Assembly (NCBI RefSeq): GCF_050157905.1
Contig: NZ_JBKIWZ010000001.1
Span: 3,720,001-3,784,000, forward strand
Origin: Pantoea sp050157905
GTDB taxonomy: Bacteria; Pseudomonadota; Gammaproteobacteria; Enterobacterales; Enterobacteriaceae
Direction of reading: 5' to 3'
Length of the DNA: 64,000 nucleotides
Part shown: positions 52,546-61,833 of the stretch, one piece after another
Layout: each line of letters starts with the position of its first letter
Position numbering within the stretch: the first letter of the stretch is position 1
Notes under the pieces: model-generated
What the model was told of the DNA's origin: nothing
The model's input: only the letters and a program-made list of their open reading frames with translations
The model's database searches: none
Made by a program: the position numbers and the translations under genes

Positions 52546-52859
52546 CTATTGCACAACGCTCTGAACCAGAAGTCTCGTCTTCAAATAACCGCCAGTTAAC
52601 GGTCAGCTACGCGAGTCGTTATCCGGATTATAGCCGGATACCTGCTATTACTTTGAAAGGACAATGGCTGGAAGCTGCCGGTTTTGCCACAGGCACAAAA
52701 GTAGAGGTAAAGGTCATTGAAGGTTGTATTGTTCTCACGGCCCGGCAGGAGAGCGAACTAATGCAGTCGCTGCGCCAGGTCTGCAAACTGTCGGCGCGGA
52801 AACAAAAGCAGGTGCAGGAATTTATTCAGGTGATATCCGGTAAACAGAAAGTAGCCTGA
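52530..52859 (+). CDS. symE: SOS-induced toxin SymE
   Basis: A 109-residue protein very close to E. coli SymE: start MTDAHSIAQRSEPEVS, the core RQLTVSYASRYPDYSRIPAI and LKGQWLEAAGFATGTKVEVK, and tail LSARKQKQVQEFI. The fold is related to AbrB-type antitoxins but the protein slows growth by cutting or condensing nucleic acid under SOS stress. The ATG at 52530 has AGAAGGA upstream; a longer frame to 52440 runs through the leader. In E. coli symE sits beside hsdS, and here it follows an hsdS remnant. Confidence 0.95.
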   Translation: MTDAHSIAQRSEPEVSSSNNRQLTVSYASRYPDYSRIPAITLKGQWLEAAGFATGTKVEVKVIEGCIVLTARQESELMQSLRQVCKLSARKQKQVQEFIQVISGKQKVA

Positions 52860-53049
52860 ATAAGCAGCCGCTCCCGATATTATATCGGGAGCGGTTAACT
52901 GTCAGGACGCAATTACTTTCGACAGCACATCCGTTGCATTCCTTTCATACAATATCAATGCGCCCGTATGCCATCGCGGATAAAAACGAATATTCAGCCG
53001 CTGCTGACAATTTTCAGTCGAATAAATAAAGAGTATGCCTTTACAGACT

Positions 53050-53922
53050 TCAGGCTTTAAATACCTGCGTCTGATGCCACTCAACAAACCGCTCAGCAGG
53101 CCACAGCATTTTATCTTTTGGCAGATGAAGCCTGTGTCCTTCAAATGCCCAGAAAAGCTGGTCCACAATCGGACTGCGATTGATTCCACCTGATATCTGA
53201 ATCCTGAAATCTTCATCAACGCCGATAGCGCCCCTGTCGAAAGCAGAATGGTGTACGGAACAGAGGGCCAGTCCGTTACTGACTTCACAGGGGCCACCAT
53301 ATTGCTTCCAGCGGATATGCGCGGCCTCAAGTCCCACCAGCGCGCCATCGAGTCGCAGGTCATATCCGCAGATAGCGCACTGTGAGTGATAAGCCCGTAA
53401 AATCATGTCGCGAAAACGAGGGTCGCGGGCTCTCATCAGCGCAACAAAATCGAAGTCCAGCAGTTCGGCCAGCTTTATCTGGAGACTTTCCGGAAAGCGC
53501 TCAGTCAGAATCTGCTGCGCCAGTCTGTCGATCAGCTCTGAATTTTTTTGCAGAGTCTGATAACTCTCTTCATCAAATCCGCCACGAACCTGGTTTTCAA
53601 TCAGCTCGCGCTTAGTAGGCTGAGTGTTGCCTTTGCGAGGTCGGCAATTCTCTGTGTTTTCCAGCATCCAGAACCCATCGGTCCTCAATCGCCAGAACGG
53701 CATATTCGGATAGTACTCTCGCCGCTTCGGACCAAACTCTGTCAGCAGCCTGGTCAGCGGTTCGTCAATCTCGTTTCCATAATTAAACAGCCGCAAGTGT
53801 CCTTTTTTGTACTGAGATAATACATACAGCAGCAGAAGAGGTTTATGAGGGGCACATTGATCGCCCTGGCGCCAGATCGTGACATCAGAAATGGCAGTCT
53901 TTAGTGATTCGGCTGGAGTCAT
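53050..53922 (-). CDS. SBD-HNH type IV restriction enzyme (phosphorothioate-DNA type)
   Basis: A 290-residue protein with two domains. The N-terminal part has the sulfur-binding domain pattern: TIWRQGDQCAPHKPLLLLYV, a LLTEFGPKRREYYP stretch and PFWRLRTDGFWML. The C-terminal part is an HNH nuclease: CAICGYDLRLDGA, LEAAHIRWKQYGG, and NGLALCSVHHSAFDRGAIG. Such proteins (ScoMcrA relatives) cut DNA carrying phosphorothioate links. No dnd modification genes are present here, which would make it a type IV enzyme against foreign modified DNA. The start at 53922 (MTPAESLK) is uncertain; an in-frame ATG lies at 53958. Confidence 0.85.
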   Translation of the reverse strand: MTPAESLKTAISDVTIWRQGDQCAPHKPLLLLYVLSQYKKGHLRLFNYGNEIDEPLTRLLTEFGPKRREYYPNMPFWRLRTDGFWMLENTENCRPRKGNTQPTKRELIENQVRGGFDEESYQTLQKNSELIDRLAQQILTERFPESLQIKLAELLDFDFVALMRARDPRFRDMILRAYHSQCAICGYDLRLDGALVGLEAAHIRWKQYGGPCEVSNGLALCSVHHSAFDRGAIGVDEDFRIQISGGINRSPIVDQLFWAFEGHRLHLPKDKMLWPAERFVEWHQTQVFKA

Positions 53923-54174
53923 GATCGGGTCTGAATAATGAATAACTTTTGCGATCATGCTCTTAAAAATACTGAGATTCAATGCATGCTTTTAATGGCA
54001 CATGGCGAGCTGCTTCCGTTCCCCGACTCCAGAGTCTCTGTTATCCGAAAGGGTGTACGGCACACTCAAAAAATTGATCCATGCAAAGCAAACCTAAGAA
54101 ACTGCCCTCCAGCCTCGATCGCCTGAAAAATAATCGATAACATTCCCGGGCAAACTGCATAGGGAGATGCAAAT

Positions 54175-54876
54175 ATGAGCACCAGAAGGGAAATTAAGGA
54201 TGGGGCACTCTTTGACGTACTCGACAGAGGCCTGGTGTATACCGAGGTTCTGGGCTGGATTGATATGGGCCATGCCCGTGGCAATGATGTCGCTGCGCTG
54301 AGGCGTCAGTTCGCGGAAGGCGAGCGTAGCGGCCAGCCATCGTATTCAGTCATGTACCGGCAGGATATGGGCATACTGAAGTTCAAATCGCGGTTTGGGG
54401 TCGGCAAATTCTCTCGATGGGAGATAAAGCGAGGCCGGAGTAGCGATGAGATCAACAGAATGATGCTGGCGATGATGATGAACACCGCGTCCAGATTCGA
54501 AGGCCTGCAAAGCTTGCGGTCATTCTCATGGTATACCGATAGTGGTTTTAGTGGTGAAGATTTGGTGTCTGATCTGTTCGGGTTTTATCGGGCTATCATA
54601 CCTGGCCGGTATGGCTATCAGCTCAGGCCAGTCAGCGATGGTTCAGCGATTCGCCGCTGGGATTACTACGGTGCTATCGGTTCCCATAAAAACCATGGAT
54701 TCCGTCCGATCCTTTTTCCTGACCCGGATGAACCATGCGTGCGGCACCAGCCATATCTCGCCACTCTTCCACATTTTATGACCTGGCTCAGGCCATGGAA
54801 CGATTTCACATCCGGAACCGTTAGAGTCGTTACCCATGATGGGACATCCCTCTCATTAATGGGCAATACGCAATGA
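54175..54876 (+). CDS. Unknown protein, first gene of the cdh operon
   Basis: A 233-residue protein I cannot assign with certainty. It has no obvious signal peptide. The segment DRGLVYTEVLGWIDMGHARGND resembles the GLVYT, GxID and Gx(H) pattern of DUF4056-type proteins. The remainder is mixed, with MMLAMMMNTASRFEGL and a PFHMTWLRPW-like end. The ATG has GGAG eight bases upstream, and the stop overlaps the next gene's ATG (ATGA). Cotranscription with a CDP-diglyceride hydrolase suggests a link to envelope lipid, but this is inference. Confidence 0.55.
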   Translation: MSTRREIKDGALFDVLDRGLVYTEVLGWIDMGHARGNDVAALRRQFAEGERSGQPSYSVMYRQDMGILKFKSRFGVGKFSRWEIKRGRSSDEINRMMLAMMMNTASRFEGLQSLRSFSWYTDSGFSGEDLVSDLFGFYRAIIPGRYGYQLRPVSDGSAIRRWDYYGAIGSHKNHGFRPILFPDPDEPCVRHQPYLATLPHFMTWLRPWNDFTSGTVRVVTHDGTSLSLMGNTQ

Positions 54877-55298
54877 AGAACCTGATTAAGTGGTGTGTGG
54901 CTCTGGCTGCCACCGTGCTGACCTGTGGCGGTCTGTTTACCGGGTTTATCGCGTCAGGTTCGAATGACGTTATCGTTTACACACAACGCGATTTTTTTAA
55001 ATACCATATACTGACAGACCCCGATATTGAAAATGCCCCGCGTATAACGGACAACTACTACTTCGAATCGCACCCTGGCGACGGTTATTCTCCTTCAAAT
55101 AGCATCGTATTTAAGGGGGCAACAGAGACGGCACCGCTGCGCGCTTATCTCGAAAAGCTGGGATACGTGAAGCAAACGCGCAGTCTGGGTGAGAAGGAGA
55201 TATGGGCAAAGCCTGATAAGTCAGATGGGGATCTGTTCTTTCTGTATCTTGATCTCATAACCCATCAGGTTGAGCTTACTAAGGTTATGAACAATTGA
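54873..55298 (+). CDS. Unknown secreted or anchored protein
   Basis: A 141-residue protein with an N-terminal hydrophobic segment (LIKWCVALAATVLTCGGLFTGF) followed by a soluble domain with YTQRDFFKYHILTDPDIENA and a LRAYLEKLGYVKQTRSLG region. It could be a membrane-anchored periplasmic protein. No family recognised. It is overlapped by four bases with the previous gene and by the TTG start of cdh after it. Confidence 0.5.
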   Translation: MKNLIKWCVALAATVLTCGGLFTGFIASGSNDVIVYTQRDFFKYHILTDPDIENAPRITDNYYFESHPGDGYSPSNSIVFKGATETAPLRAYLEKLGYVKQTRSLGEKEIWAKPDKSDGDLFFLYLDLITHQVELTKVMNN

Positions 55299-56095
55299 GT
55301 CGCCTGAACCCGAGATTGTTAAGGCTATGCCGCTCGCTGCCGCTGGTCATCGCGCTGCTGCTGACAGGATGCGCCCGCTCTGACGCGCTGTGGACGGTCA
55401 CGCATGACCTCTGCATGACTAACTATCACTACCGGCGCGATCCGGCTCCCTGCCAGCAGGTCTACCAGCCGCAGGACAGTAGCCAGGGCTTCAGCATCAT
55501 CCAGAATCCTCGTTACAGGCTGCATTTTCTTCTGGTCCCCAATATAGCGATCTCTGGCATTGAGAGCATCACGCTATCGCGCCCCGGACGTCCCGACTAT
55601 TTTGGTTACGCCTGGCTTATGCGTTATCAGCTGATGGCGGCCTATGGGGCCAGGGTGCCAGAGGATCGACTCGGCATGGCGCTGAATTCCGCTTATGGCC
55701 GTAGCCAGAATCAGCTACATATTCATCTGACCTGTCTGCGGACGGATGTTTATCGGCAGCTTCAGGCCGAGCGTCCTTACATTCAGGATGAGTGGCGACC
55801 CTTGCCTGACCGCCTGCTGAAACATACTTACTATGCCCGTCGCGTTATGCAGCCGACGGCGATGGGGATCTATCCTGTCAGCTCTGTGGCGCGTCATCTC
55901 CGGCTGTCGCCGCCGCAGCTGGCGGAATGGGGTGTAGCGCTCATCCCGGCGACGTTCTCAGGCGAAAAAGGGTTTATTCTGCTGGCTACCCGACGCGGTC
56001 TGGATAAGGGCAATCGGGCCTCCGTTGAGTCGCTACTGGATAAGCGCTGCGCGATCCTGTCAACGCCGCCAGCAGAGGTTTCAGCCAGCGATTAG
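55295..56095 (+). CDS. cdh: CDP-diacylglycerol diphosphatase
   Basis: A 266-residue enzyme cleaving CDP-diglyceride to CMP and phosphatidate. The core matches E. coli Cdh: LMRYQLMAAYGARVPEDRLG, ALNSAYGRSQNQLHIHLTCLR with the HIT-like HxHxx site, and FILLATRRGL near the end. The N-terminus has a hydrophobic signal-anchor (LPLVIALLLTGC) and a lipobox-like TGC. The only suitable start is TTG at 55295, with AAGG eight bases before it, overlapping the upstream stop. Last gene of a three-gene operon. Confidence 0.85.
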   Translation: MSRLNPRLLRLCRSLPLVIALLLTGCARSDALWTVTHDLCMTNYHYRRDPAPCQQVYQPQDSSQGFSIIQNPRYRLHFLLVPNIAISGIESITLSRPGRPDYFGYAWLMRYQLMAAYGARVPEDRLGMALNSAYGRSQNQLHIHLTCLRTDVYRQLQAERPYIQDEWRPLPDRLLKHTYYARRVMQPTAMGIYPVSSVARHLRLSPPQLAEWGVALIPATFSGEKGFILLATRRGLDKGNRASVESLLDKRCAILSTPPAEVSASD

Positions 56096-56105
56096 CCAGA
56101 CACCA

Positions 56106-56240
56106 TTACCCCGAACTTTCAGCAGGCTGACCCTCACCCAATCCTCTGATCGCCGGAATCAGGCTGATGGCGAGAGTGACAATAACGATCGCCAGCGCAG
56201 AAAAGATCAGCACATGGCACATGCCGTAACGCAAGGCCAG
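56106..56240 (-). pseudogene. Possible remnant of an MFS transporter C-terminus
   Basis: The minus strand reads EGLALRYGMCHVLIFSALAI then VIVTLAISLIPAIRG before a stop. This looks like the last transmembrane helix of a major facilitator protein. No start or other helices are seen, so it is at most a fossil. Confidence 0.4.
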
Positions 56241-56533
56241 TCCTTCAGGAGATCGCCACGAAAGAGCCTACCGCATCACAGGTACAGACCCGCGTCAGCT
56301 TCTTTTGGGGGATGTGCCTCTGTAACGCATGGGCTAAGCTCACGCCGGATAGCCCGGACATCATCCTGGCCTTTATGAATCGGGAAATCAGACAGCCTTG
56401 CCCGGCGTACTGGATCTTCAGCAATGTGGACAGGCCACACCCTTCATAAACATCCTCACCTGAACAGATCCTTTGCATTGACAAGGGGCTGGATTGCAAA
56501 TCAAAGGGCTGCTTATCGCAGCCCTTAAAACAA
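56241..56533. other. Intergenic stretch with no assignable gene
   Basis: Nearly 300 bases between the transporter remnant and yecA. Short open frames exist on both strands, but none has recognisable content. It may be the decayed remains of the same lost gene. Confidence 0.35.
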
Positions 56534-57202
56534 TCAGTGCAGGCAGCACTGCTTATATTTTTTACCGCTGCCGCACGGGCAGGGATCGTTGCGGCCTGGC
56601 ATTTTCTCTGCCGACACGGGCTTCTGCGGAACCGGAATGGCTTCAGGCTGAGAAATCCAGTGGTCGTGCAGCGCCAGGGCCGCCGGACGAATCGCCTCAA
56701 TGCTGGCTTCCATCTCTTCCGGTGTCAGGGCGTCGATTTTGTCGAGGTTCTCTTCCGTGCCGTGCAGGGCGATGGCGTCCAGCGCAGGCTGCAGCTCTGG
56801 CGGCAGACCAGACCAGTCGCTCAGCGAGACACCGCGCATGTAGCCAAAGCACCACTCTTCCACCACGGTAAACTCCAGACCTTCCATCTCGCGGATGCCA
56901 AACAGCGGTTCGAACTGCTCCGGGAATTCCGATAAGCGGTCAGCCACGTCATTCATGTGCTGGAAGCACAGCGACATAAAGCGGGTCATTTCGCGCTCAT
57001 TGCTCCATTTGGGAATATGCTTCTCGCCACCCCACAGCGCGACCAGCCACTGGCTGGGTTCGATGGTCACGGGGCCAGAGAGCACGGCAGTCAGCAGACC
57101 ATCCAGCTCGGAGACATCAATAATTGACGCTTCGCTGCCATATTTTTCCAGCATATCTTCCAGCCATTGCAGCTCTTTTTCAGACAGTGGGCCTTCTTTC
57201 AT
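56534..57202 (-). CDS. yecA: UPF0149/SEC-C protein YecA
   Basis: A 222-residue protein, equal in length to E. coli YecA, which binds ribosomes and metals. The N-terminal UPF0149 domain includes LSEKELQWLEDMLEKYGSE and ELDGLLTAVLSGPVTIEPSQW, and EEWCFGYMRGVSLSDWSGLP. The C-terminal SEC-C zinc or iron motif is RNDPCPCGSGKKYKQCCLH. A GGGAGG site lies seven bases before the ATG. It stands alone here. Confidence 0.95.
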   Translation of the reverse strand: MKEGPLSEKELQWLEDMLEKYGSEASIIDVSELDGLLTAVLSGPVTIEPSQWLVALWGGEKHIPKWSNEREMTRFMSLCFQHMNDVADRLSEFPEQFEPLFGIREMEGLEFTVVEEWCFGYMRGVSLSDWSGLPPELQPALDAIALHGTEENLDKIDALTPEEMEASIEAIRPAALALHDHWISQPEAIPVPQKPVSAEKMPGRNDPCPCGSGKKYKQCCLH

Positions 57203-57441
57203 GCGGTTGCCTCCCGGGCGTATCAGATTTCAGCGTGGCGTTAAGCCTTAAAACCGCAGCAGTGTACACCCTTGCGGGCCACAAGACAGCTAACCCCGTT
57301 GCGGCGTCGCGGGCGGTTAAACTGCATTTAGCCGCTGTTTCCGGTCGTTAAGCAGGCGATAGCGGGCTGCACTTTATGGTACATTTTTGCGCTACCGCCC
57401 GCCTGATACATGCTTTAAAGCGTTAAGTTAATGATTAAAAA

Positions 57442-58695
57442 ATGAAAAATGGACTTACTCTCTGCCAGGCGGATGCCGGGTTACGCGTGAGGTCTGTCTC
57501 TCTTCACCCGTGGGCCAGCAGAGTGCTCAGGCTGTTCACGCCAGTTATCCTTTTCCTGCTGGCAGGCTGCGGCACCCTGTCGCAGACCTCCGCGCCGGTA
57601 AGCGATCGTGTTTATCTTACGCATGCCACCTTTGACGAAAACGTCGATGACATCGTGCAGCATTACATGCAGCAGAAGCAGGTTCCCGGCATCAGTATTG
57701 CGGTCATCCATCATAATGGGCCGACCCGCTTTTATCCCTTTGGCGTCACCGACCGCGTGCATCGCCATCCGATCACGCCGGATACCCTGTTTGCGCTGGG
57801 ATCGCTGAGTAAAGGCGTAACGGCAGAGGTGATTATCCAGCTGGTGGAGCAGGGCAGGCTGCGCTGGAGCGATACCCTGGCCGATTTGTTGCCTGAAAAG
57901 GTCACGCTGAGCGCGGATGCGCGGCGCATCACCTTGCTGCAGCTGGTGACCCATACCTCCGGTCTGCCGCGTCAGGATATGGATCTGCCGATGCTGGCGC
58001 AGTTTATCGGTTATCTGGGTACGGGCGAGAACTTCTATGGCAATCTCGACAGCGACACGCTGCTGAGTTATCTGGCCGATTTCACCGCGCCCGCCGTGCG
58101 CGTGCCGCACTACTCAAACCTGGGCTATGCGCTGCTCGGTTATATCCTGCGCACCCGTTTTCATCAGGACATCCAGACGCAGGCATCAGCGCTGATCTTC
58201 GCGCCGCTGAAGATGAATCAGAGCAGTTTTGTGCCGGAAACGCTCGCGGGCTACCCGCTGCGCGCGCTGGGGCATGCCGGCGATCAGCCGAAATTTATCC
58301 GTCGCGGTGCGCTGACGCCCGACTGGCATTTTCACGGTAACATGGTGGCCGCAGCCAGCCTCTACAGTAATGCGCGCGACTTAAGTACCTATCTGCGCGC
58401 GCATCTGCGTGCGACCGGCGACAGGTCGCGGGATCGTGCGTTCGCCGCAGTCGGGCAGGCGTGGTATCAGCAGGGCTCGCAGACGCAGAATATTGCCTGG
58501 GTGACTGACAGGGTCGGCGGGCAGCAGATCACCTATCAGGTAGGTTATATCGGCGGTTACGCCAGCTTTATCGGCTACGATAAACAAAACGGTAATGCGA
58601 TATTGGTACTGCAGAACGGTTTTAACTGGAGCAACTATTTGGGCATTGCGCTGTTGGTCGATCTGGCAACTCAGGATAAAGTGGTCTCGCAGTAA
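57442..58695 (+). CDS. Beta-lactamase-family serine hydrolase lipoprotein
   Basis: A 417-residue protein of the class C beta-lactamase and DD-peptidase fold. The nucleophile motif is SLSK at 121-124, YSN occurs as HYSNLGYALLG, and LQLVTHTSGLPR is a standard block. LLAGC near residue 43 is a lipobox, so the mature protein is lipid-anchored in the envelope. The first 20 residues are unlike a signal and a GTG at 57487 may be the true start. It is not AmpC or AmpH by sequence; activity may be peptidase or esterase. Confidence 0.8.
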   Translation: MKNGLTLCQADAGLRVRSVSLHPWASRVLRLFTPVILFLLAGCGTLSQTSAPVSDRVYLTHATFDENVDDIVQHYMQQKQVPGISIAVIHHNGPTRFYPFGVTDRVHRHPITPDTLFALGSLSKGVTAEVIIQLVEQGRLRWSDTLADLLPEKVTLSADARRITLLQLVTHTSGLPRQDMDLPMLAQFIGYLGTGENFYGNLDSDTLLSYLADFTAPAVRVPHYSNLGYALLGYILRTRFHQDIQTQASALIFAPLKMNQSSFVPETLAGYPLRALGHAGDQPKFIRRGALTPDWHFHGNMVAAASLYSNARDLSTYLRAHLRATGDRSRDRAFAAVGQAWYQQGSQTQNIAWVTDRVGGQQITYQVGYIGGYASFIGYDKQNGNAILVLQNGFNWSNYLGIALLVDLATQDKVVSQ

Positions 58696-58826
58696 CCGGT
58701 CAGCTGGCCTGTGTGCAGTGAAGTGAGCCGCGCTGTTTTCTCTGCAAAGTGCGTCAGCGCACCGGAACTGAAGTGCGATAAAAATTGTCTTTAGCCTGAC
58801 TGTCAAAATTTAACGTGGAAATCATT

Positions 58827-59324
58827 ATGCGCAGGACTCAACGTGTACTTTTATCAATGGGATTACTGGTTGGCTCGCTGAGCCTGATCCCCGCGGTTCA
58901 GGCCGCTGGCGAAGCAACGGATAACGTTCCGCCACCGCCACAGGTTCAGCCCGCGAATCCGGGCACACAGCCTGCTGCGGGCACCGCTCAGCCGGATGCC
59001 GGTGCTGCGCAAAGCCAGGCGCCAGCCAGCTCACAATCCAATGATGGCATCACGCCAACCACACCTGCACCGTCTAACGGCGCGCGTCCGAATTACGAAC
59101 TGAGCACCATCATCATCGATTACAAAGAGTATAAAATCGGTGATACCGTGCCAGAGAAGTACACCGGCAAAACCTACACCATCGGTGAGTGGCAGAAGCG
59201 TAACCTGCCTGCGCCACAGGAAAATACCCACTGGGCGTACATCAACGCCAACTACATTCTGATTACCAATGACACCGGCAAGATCGTCATGGGTAAATCA
59301 GGTGATATCTTCTTCCGTGGCTGA
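58827..59324 (+). CDS. RcnB-like periplasmic protein
   Basis: A 165-residue exported protein. It has a signal peptide (VLLSMGLLVGSLSLIPAVQA), then a low-complexity Pro, Gln and Ala linker of about 60 residues, then an RcnB-type domain: DYKEYKIGDTVPEKYTG, YTIGEWQKRNLPAPQENTHW and NANYILITNDTGKIV. RcnB family members modulate metal efflux or are periplasmic sensors such as CigR. Start at 58827 (MRRTQRV) is chosen over GTG at 58815. A terminator follows. Confidence 0.82.
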   Translation: MRRTQRVLLSMGLLVGSLSLIPAVQAAGEATDNVPPPPQVQPANPGTQPAAGTAQPDAGAAQSQAPASSQSNDGITPTTPAPSNGARPNYELSTIIIDYKEYKIGDTVPEKYTGKTYTIGEWQKRNLPAPQENTHWAYINANYILITNDTGKIVMGKSGDIFFRG

Positions 59325-59327
59325 GTG

Positions 59328-59358
59328 AAAAAGCCGGTCGTGATGACCGGCTTTTTTT
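59328..59358 (+). terminator. Terminator after the RcnB-like gene
   Basis: AAAAGCCGGTC and GACCGGCTT pair around a GTGAT loop, followed by TTTTT. Confidence 0.85.
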
Positions 59359-59438
59359 AGCGCCACCCTCTGGTTTTGCGGCGTCACCCGGCGGGCTGTG
59401 CTATACCTGTTAATCCACGCCGCAGATTCCACATCGGG

Positions 59439-60887
59439 TTAACCCGGCCAGTCCAGTAACCGGCCCAGCAGGCGCGTGGCCGCCGTGATTTGCGTGTCGC
59501 TGCTGTTGCCATAGCCCATCACCAGCCCGGTTCGCGCCGGTTCAGACAGATAAAAGGCCGAGAGTGCCGAAGGCGCGAAACCCGACTGAAGCAGTCTGCG
59601 GGCGATGGCCTCGTCATCCCGCTGCGAATCGAGCGGCAGCACCAGATGCATACCGCTTTCACCGCCCAGCAACGGCACGGCCCGCCCCGCCGCACGCTGC
59701 AGTTCACTGCGCAGCCATGTCTGACGCTGACGGTAGAGACGACGCATCTTGCTGAGGTGACGGCGATAATCCCCATTCAGAATAAAGCGTGTCAGCGCCA
59801 GCTGTTCCAGCCGGTTTCCGCCCCGCAGCAGCTGATTGAGTGCCGGACGCAGACGGCTGACGAGTGACGTGGGCAGCACCATGAAACCAATCCGCAGCGC
59901 AGGAAACAGTGTCTTACTGAAAGAGCCGAGATAGATAACCGGTGCATTGCCGCTCATGCCCTGCATCGCCGTGATGGGTTCACCGTGATAATGGAAGTCA
60001 CCATCGTAATCATCTTCAATAATCCAGGCCTGCTGCTGGCGCGCCGCCGCAATCAGTGCCAGACGTCGGGCGGCGCTCATGACTGCACCGGTAGGGTACT
60101 GGTGCGTGGGCGTGGTGTAGATGAGACGGGGTGGCGTCAGCGCCCAGTCGGCTGGCCGGGGGGCCATACCCTGATGATCGGTCGGAATCGGCACCATGTT
60201 CAGTTCACCCGTCCGGAACGCCGCTCTGGCACCCCGATAGCCTGGCTCTTCGAGCCAGCCATAGTCGCCCGGATTGGTCAGCAGGGCGACGCACAGCATC
60301 AGCGCCTGCTGCGTTCCTTCGGTAATGACAATCTGTGCGGCATCACAACGCACCCCGCGTGTGATACGCAGCTGCTGCGCCAGCACGGCCCGCAGTTCGG
60401 GCTCGCCGGACGGATCGCCATAACCGAGCCGCTGCGGTGACGTCTGGCTCATGACCTGACTCATCGCCCGTCGCCAGGCCGCCATCGGAAAGTGGTTAAG
60501 GGCCGGGATGCCAGGTCGCAGAGGCAGTGCGCCGCTGTCGATCCATGGACTGTGTTGAAAGGCGTCAATCCGGTTTGCCAGGGGCCAGCTGTCGGGCATC
60601 GTCTCCTCCGCCTCTCTGACAGGCAGCGCCAGCGGGCTGACGCGGCTGCCCTGTCTGTCGCTGGTGAGATAGCCCTCTGCCTGCAACTGTGTCCAGACGT
60701 TAAGCACGGTATTGCGCGACACACCCAGCTCCAGGGCCAGCTGCCGGGTGGCTGGCAACCGTGAACCGGCCGCCAGCTGTCCCTGTAAAACAGCCTGTTT
60801 TATGCGCTGATAAAGCTGCTGCTGCAGCGTCGTTCCGGCCGCCGTCGTTAAGGGCGCCAGCAGCAGGGTGGAGATCTCTGACGTCAT
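59439..60887 (-). CDS. MocR-type (GntR HTH plus aminotransferase) regulator
   Basis: A 482-residue transcription factor of the MocR group. The N-terminal GntR helix-turn-helix is RIKQAVLQGQLAAGSRLPAT with LGVSRNTVLNVWTQLQAEGY. The C-terminal aminotransferase fold has IIEDDYDGDFHYHGEP and the PLP lysine in YLGSFSKTLFPALRIGF. It is divergent from a GNAT acetyltransferase 100 bases away, a typical regulator-target arrangement, so it may control that gene and itself. Its effector is not evident; PdxR-like vitamin B6 sensing is one possibility. Confidence 0.9.
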   Translation of the reverse strand: MTSEISTLLLAPLTTAAGTTLQQQLYQRIKQAVLQGQLAAGSRLPATRQLALELGVSRNTVLNVWTQLQAEGYLTSDRQGSRVSPLALPVREAEETMPDSWPLANRIDAFQHSPWIDSGALPLRPGIPALNHFPMAAWRRAMSQVMSQTSPQRLGYGDPSGEPELRAVLAQQLRITRGVRCDAAQIVITEGTQQALMLCVALLTNPGDYGWLEEPGYRGARAAFRTGELNMVPIPTDHQGMAPRPADWALTPPRLIYTTPTHQYPTGAVMSAARRLALIAAARQQQAWIIEDDYDGDFHYHGEPITAMQGMSGNAPVIYLGSFSKTLFPALRIGFMVLPTSLVSRLRPALNQLLRGGNRLEQLALTRFILNGDYRRHLSKMRRLYRQRQTWLRSELQRAAGRAVPLLGGESGMHLVLPLDSQRDDEAIARRLLQSGFAPSALSAFYLSEPARTGLVMGYGNSSDTQITAATRLLGRLLDWPG

Positions 60888-60987
60888 GGTCTGCTCACGT
60901 GGATCTATGAATTCTACTGATTGTGGTACTTTTTAACCTGCCAGGGTAGTGGCAATCTGCTGACATCATCCGCAGCCGGGAGGCGAT

Positions 60988-61701
60988 ATGTCACAGCAGA
61001 TCAATGAATATGGACAGCCAGTGGGGGCGTCTTTACCTGACTGGCAACCTCGTCCTGTACCGGAACATCAGGTTTTTACCGGCGAGAGCTGCCGGCTGGA
61101 ACCGTTCAGTCTGGCACGGCATGGCGACGAACTGTTTGCATGCTGGTCCCTGGCGGAAGATGGCCGCGACTGGACATATATGTTTATGGGGCCGTTTAAC
61201 GATCAACAGGCGTGGCTGGAGTATGCGCGTCAGCTCGAAACCAGCCGCGATCCGCTGCATTTCGCCGTTATCGATCTGGCTACGGAGCAGGCGATTGGCA
61301 CGCTGTCATTAATGCGCATTCAGCCTGAACATGGCGTGATGGAGGTCGGCCATGTCGCCTTTTCACCGAGGCTGAAACAGACCCGGATGGCAACGGAAGC
61401 CCACTTTCTGCTGATGCGTTATGCATTTGAGACGCTGGGCTACCGGCGCTATGAGTGGAAATGTGACAGCTGCAATGCCCCCTCCCGCAAAGCGGCAACA
61501 CGTCTCGGTTTCCGCTATGAAGGGGATTTCCGTCAGACCATTGTTTATAAAGGGCGTTCGCGTGACACCAGCTGGTTCTCCATTATCGACAGTGAATGGC
61601 CGCAGGTGAAAAGGGGACTGCAGCGCTGGCTGGCGGAAGATAACTTTACGGCTGACGGTCAGCAGCGCGAAAAGCTGGAGGCGCTGCGCAATCGGGGCTG
61701 A
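60988..61701 (+). CDS. GNAT N-acetyltransferase (RimJ/RimL type)
   Basis: A 237-residue acetyltransferase of the RimL-like branch. Blocks are LEPFSLARHGDELF, DPLHFAVIDLATEQAIGTLS, EVGHVAFSPRLKQTRMATEA for acetyl-CoA binding and YEWKCDSCNAPSRKAATRLG near the end, typical of family members acetylating small amines or peptides. GGAGGCGAT is a strong ribosome site before the ATG. It is divergent from the MocR regulator and probably controlled by it. Confidence 0.85.
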   Translation: MSQQINEYGQPVGASLPDWQPRPVPEHQVFTGESCRLEPFSLARHGDELFACWSLAEDGRDWTYMFMGPFNDQQAWLEYARQLETSRDPLHFAVIDLATEQAIGTLSLMRIQPEHGVMEVGHVAFSPRLKQTRMATEAHFLLMRYAFETLGYRRYEWKCDSCNAPSRKAATRLGFRYEGDFRQTIVYKGRSRDTSWFSIIDSEWPQVKRGLQRWLAEDNFTADGQQREKLEALRNRG

Positions 61702-61833
61702 TCGGCCGCAGGCTATCTGTCAGGACAGCTGCCAATAGGATGGGGGGGCGCGCCTTGCTGAAAAATATCGATGACAACCGGTAATGCGCAGCGGCGTGCG
61801 GTGCGCGTCGCAATGGTTTGTGGCAGGCAGGGC

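Noticed and set aside
52902..53363. A 153-codon minus-strand frame overlapping the end of the SBD-HNH gene
   Set aside because: Different frame of the same strand inside a gene with intact HNH motifs; no recognisable content.
54000..54174. Possible attR of the island (CTCCAGAGTC and CGGCACA pieces resembling the tRNA end)
   Set aside because: Only short scattered matches to the leuX 3' end; not a convincing direct repeat.
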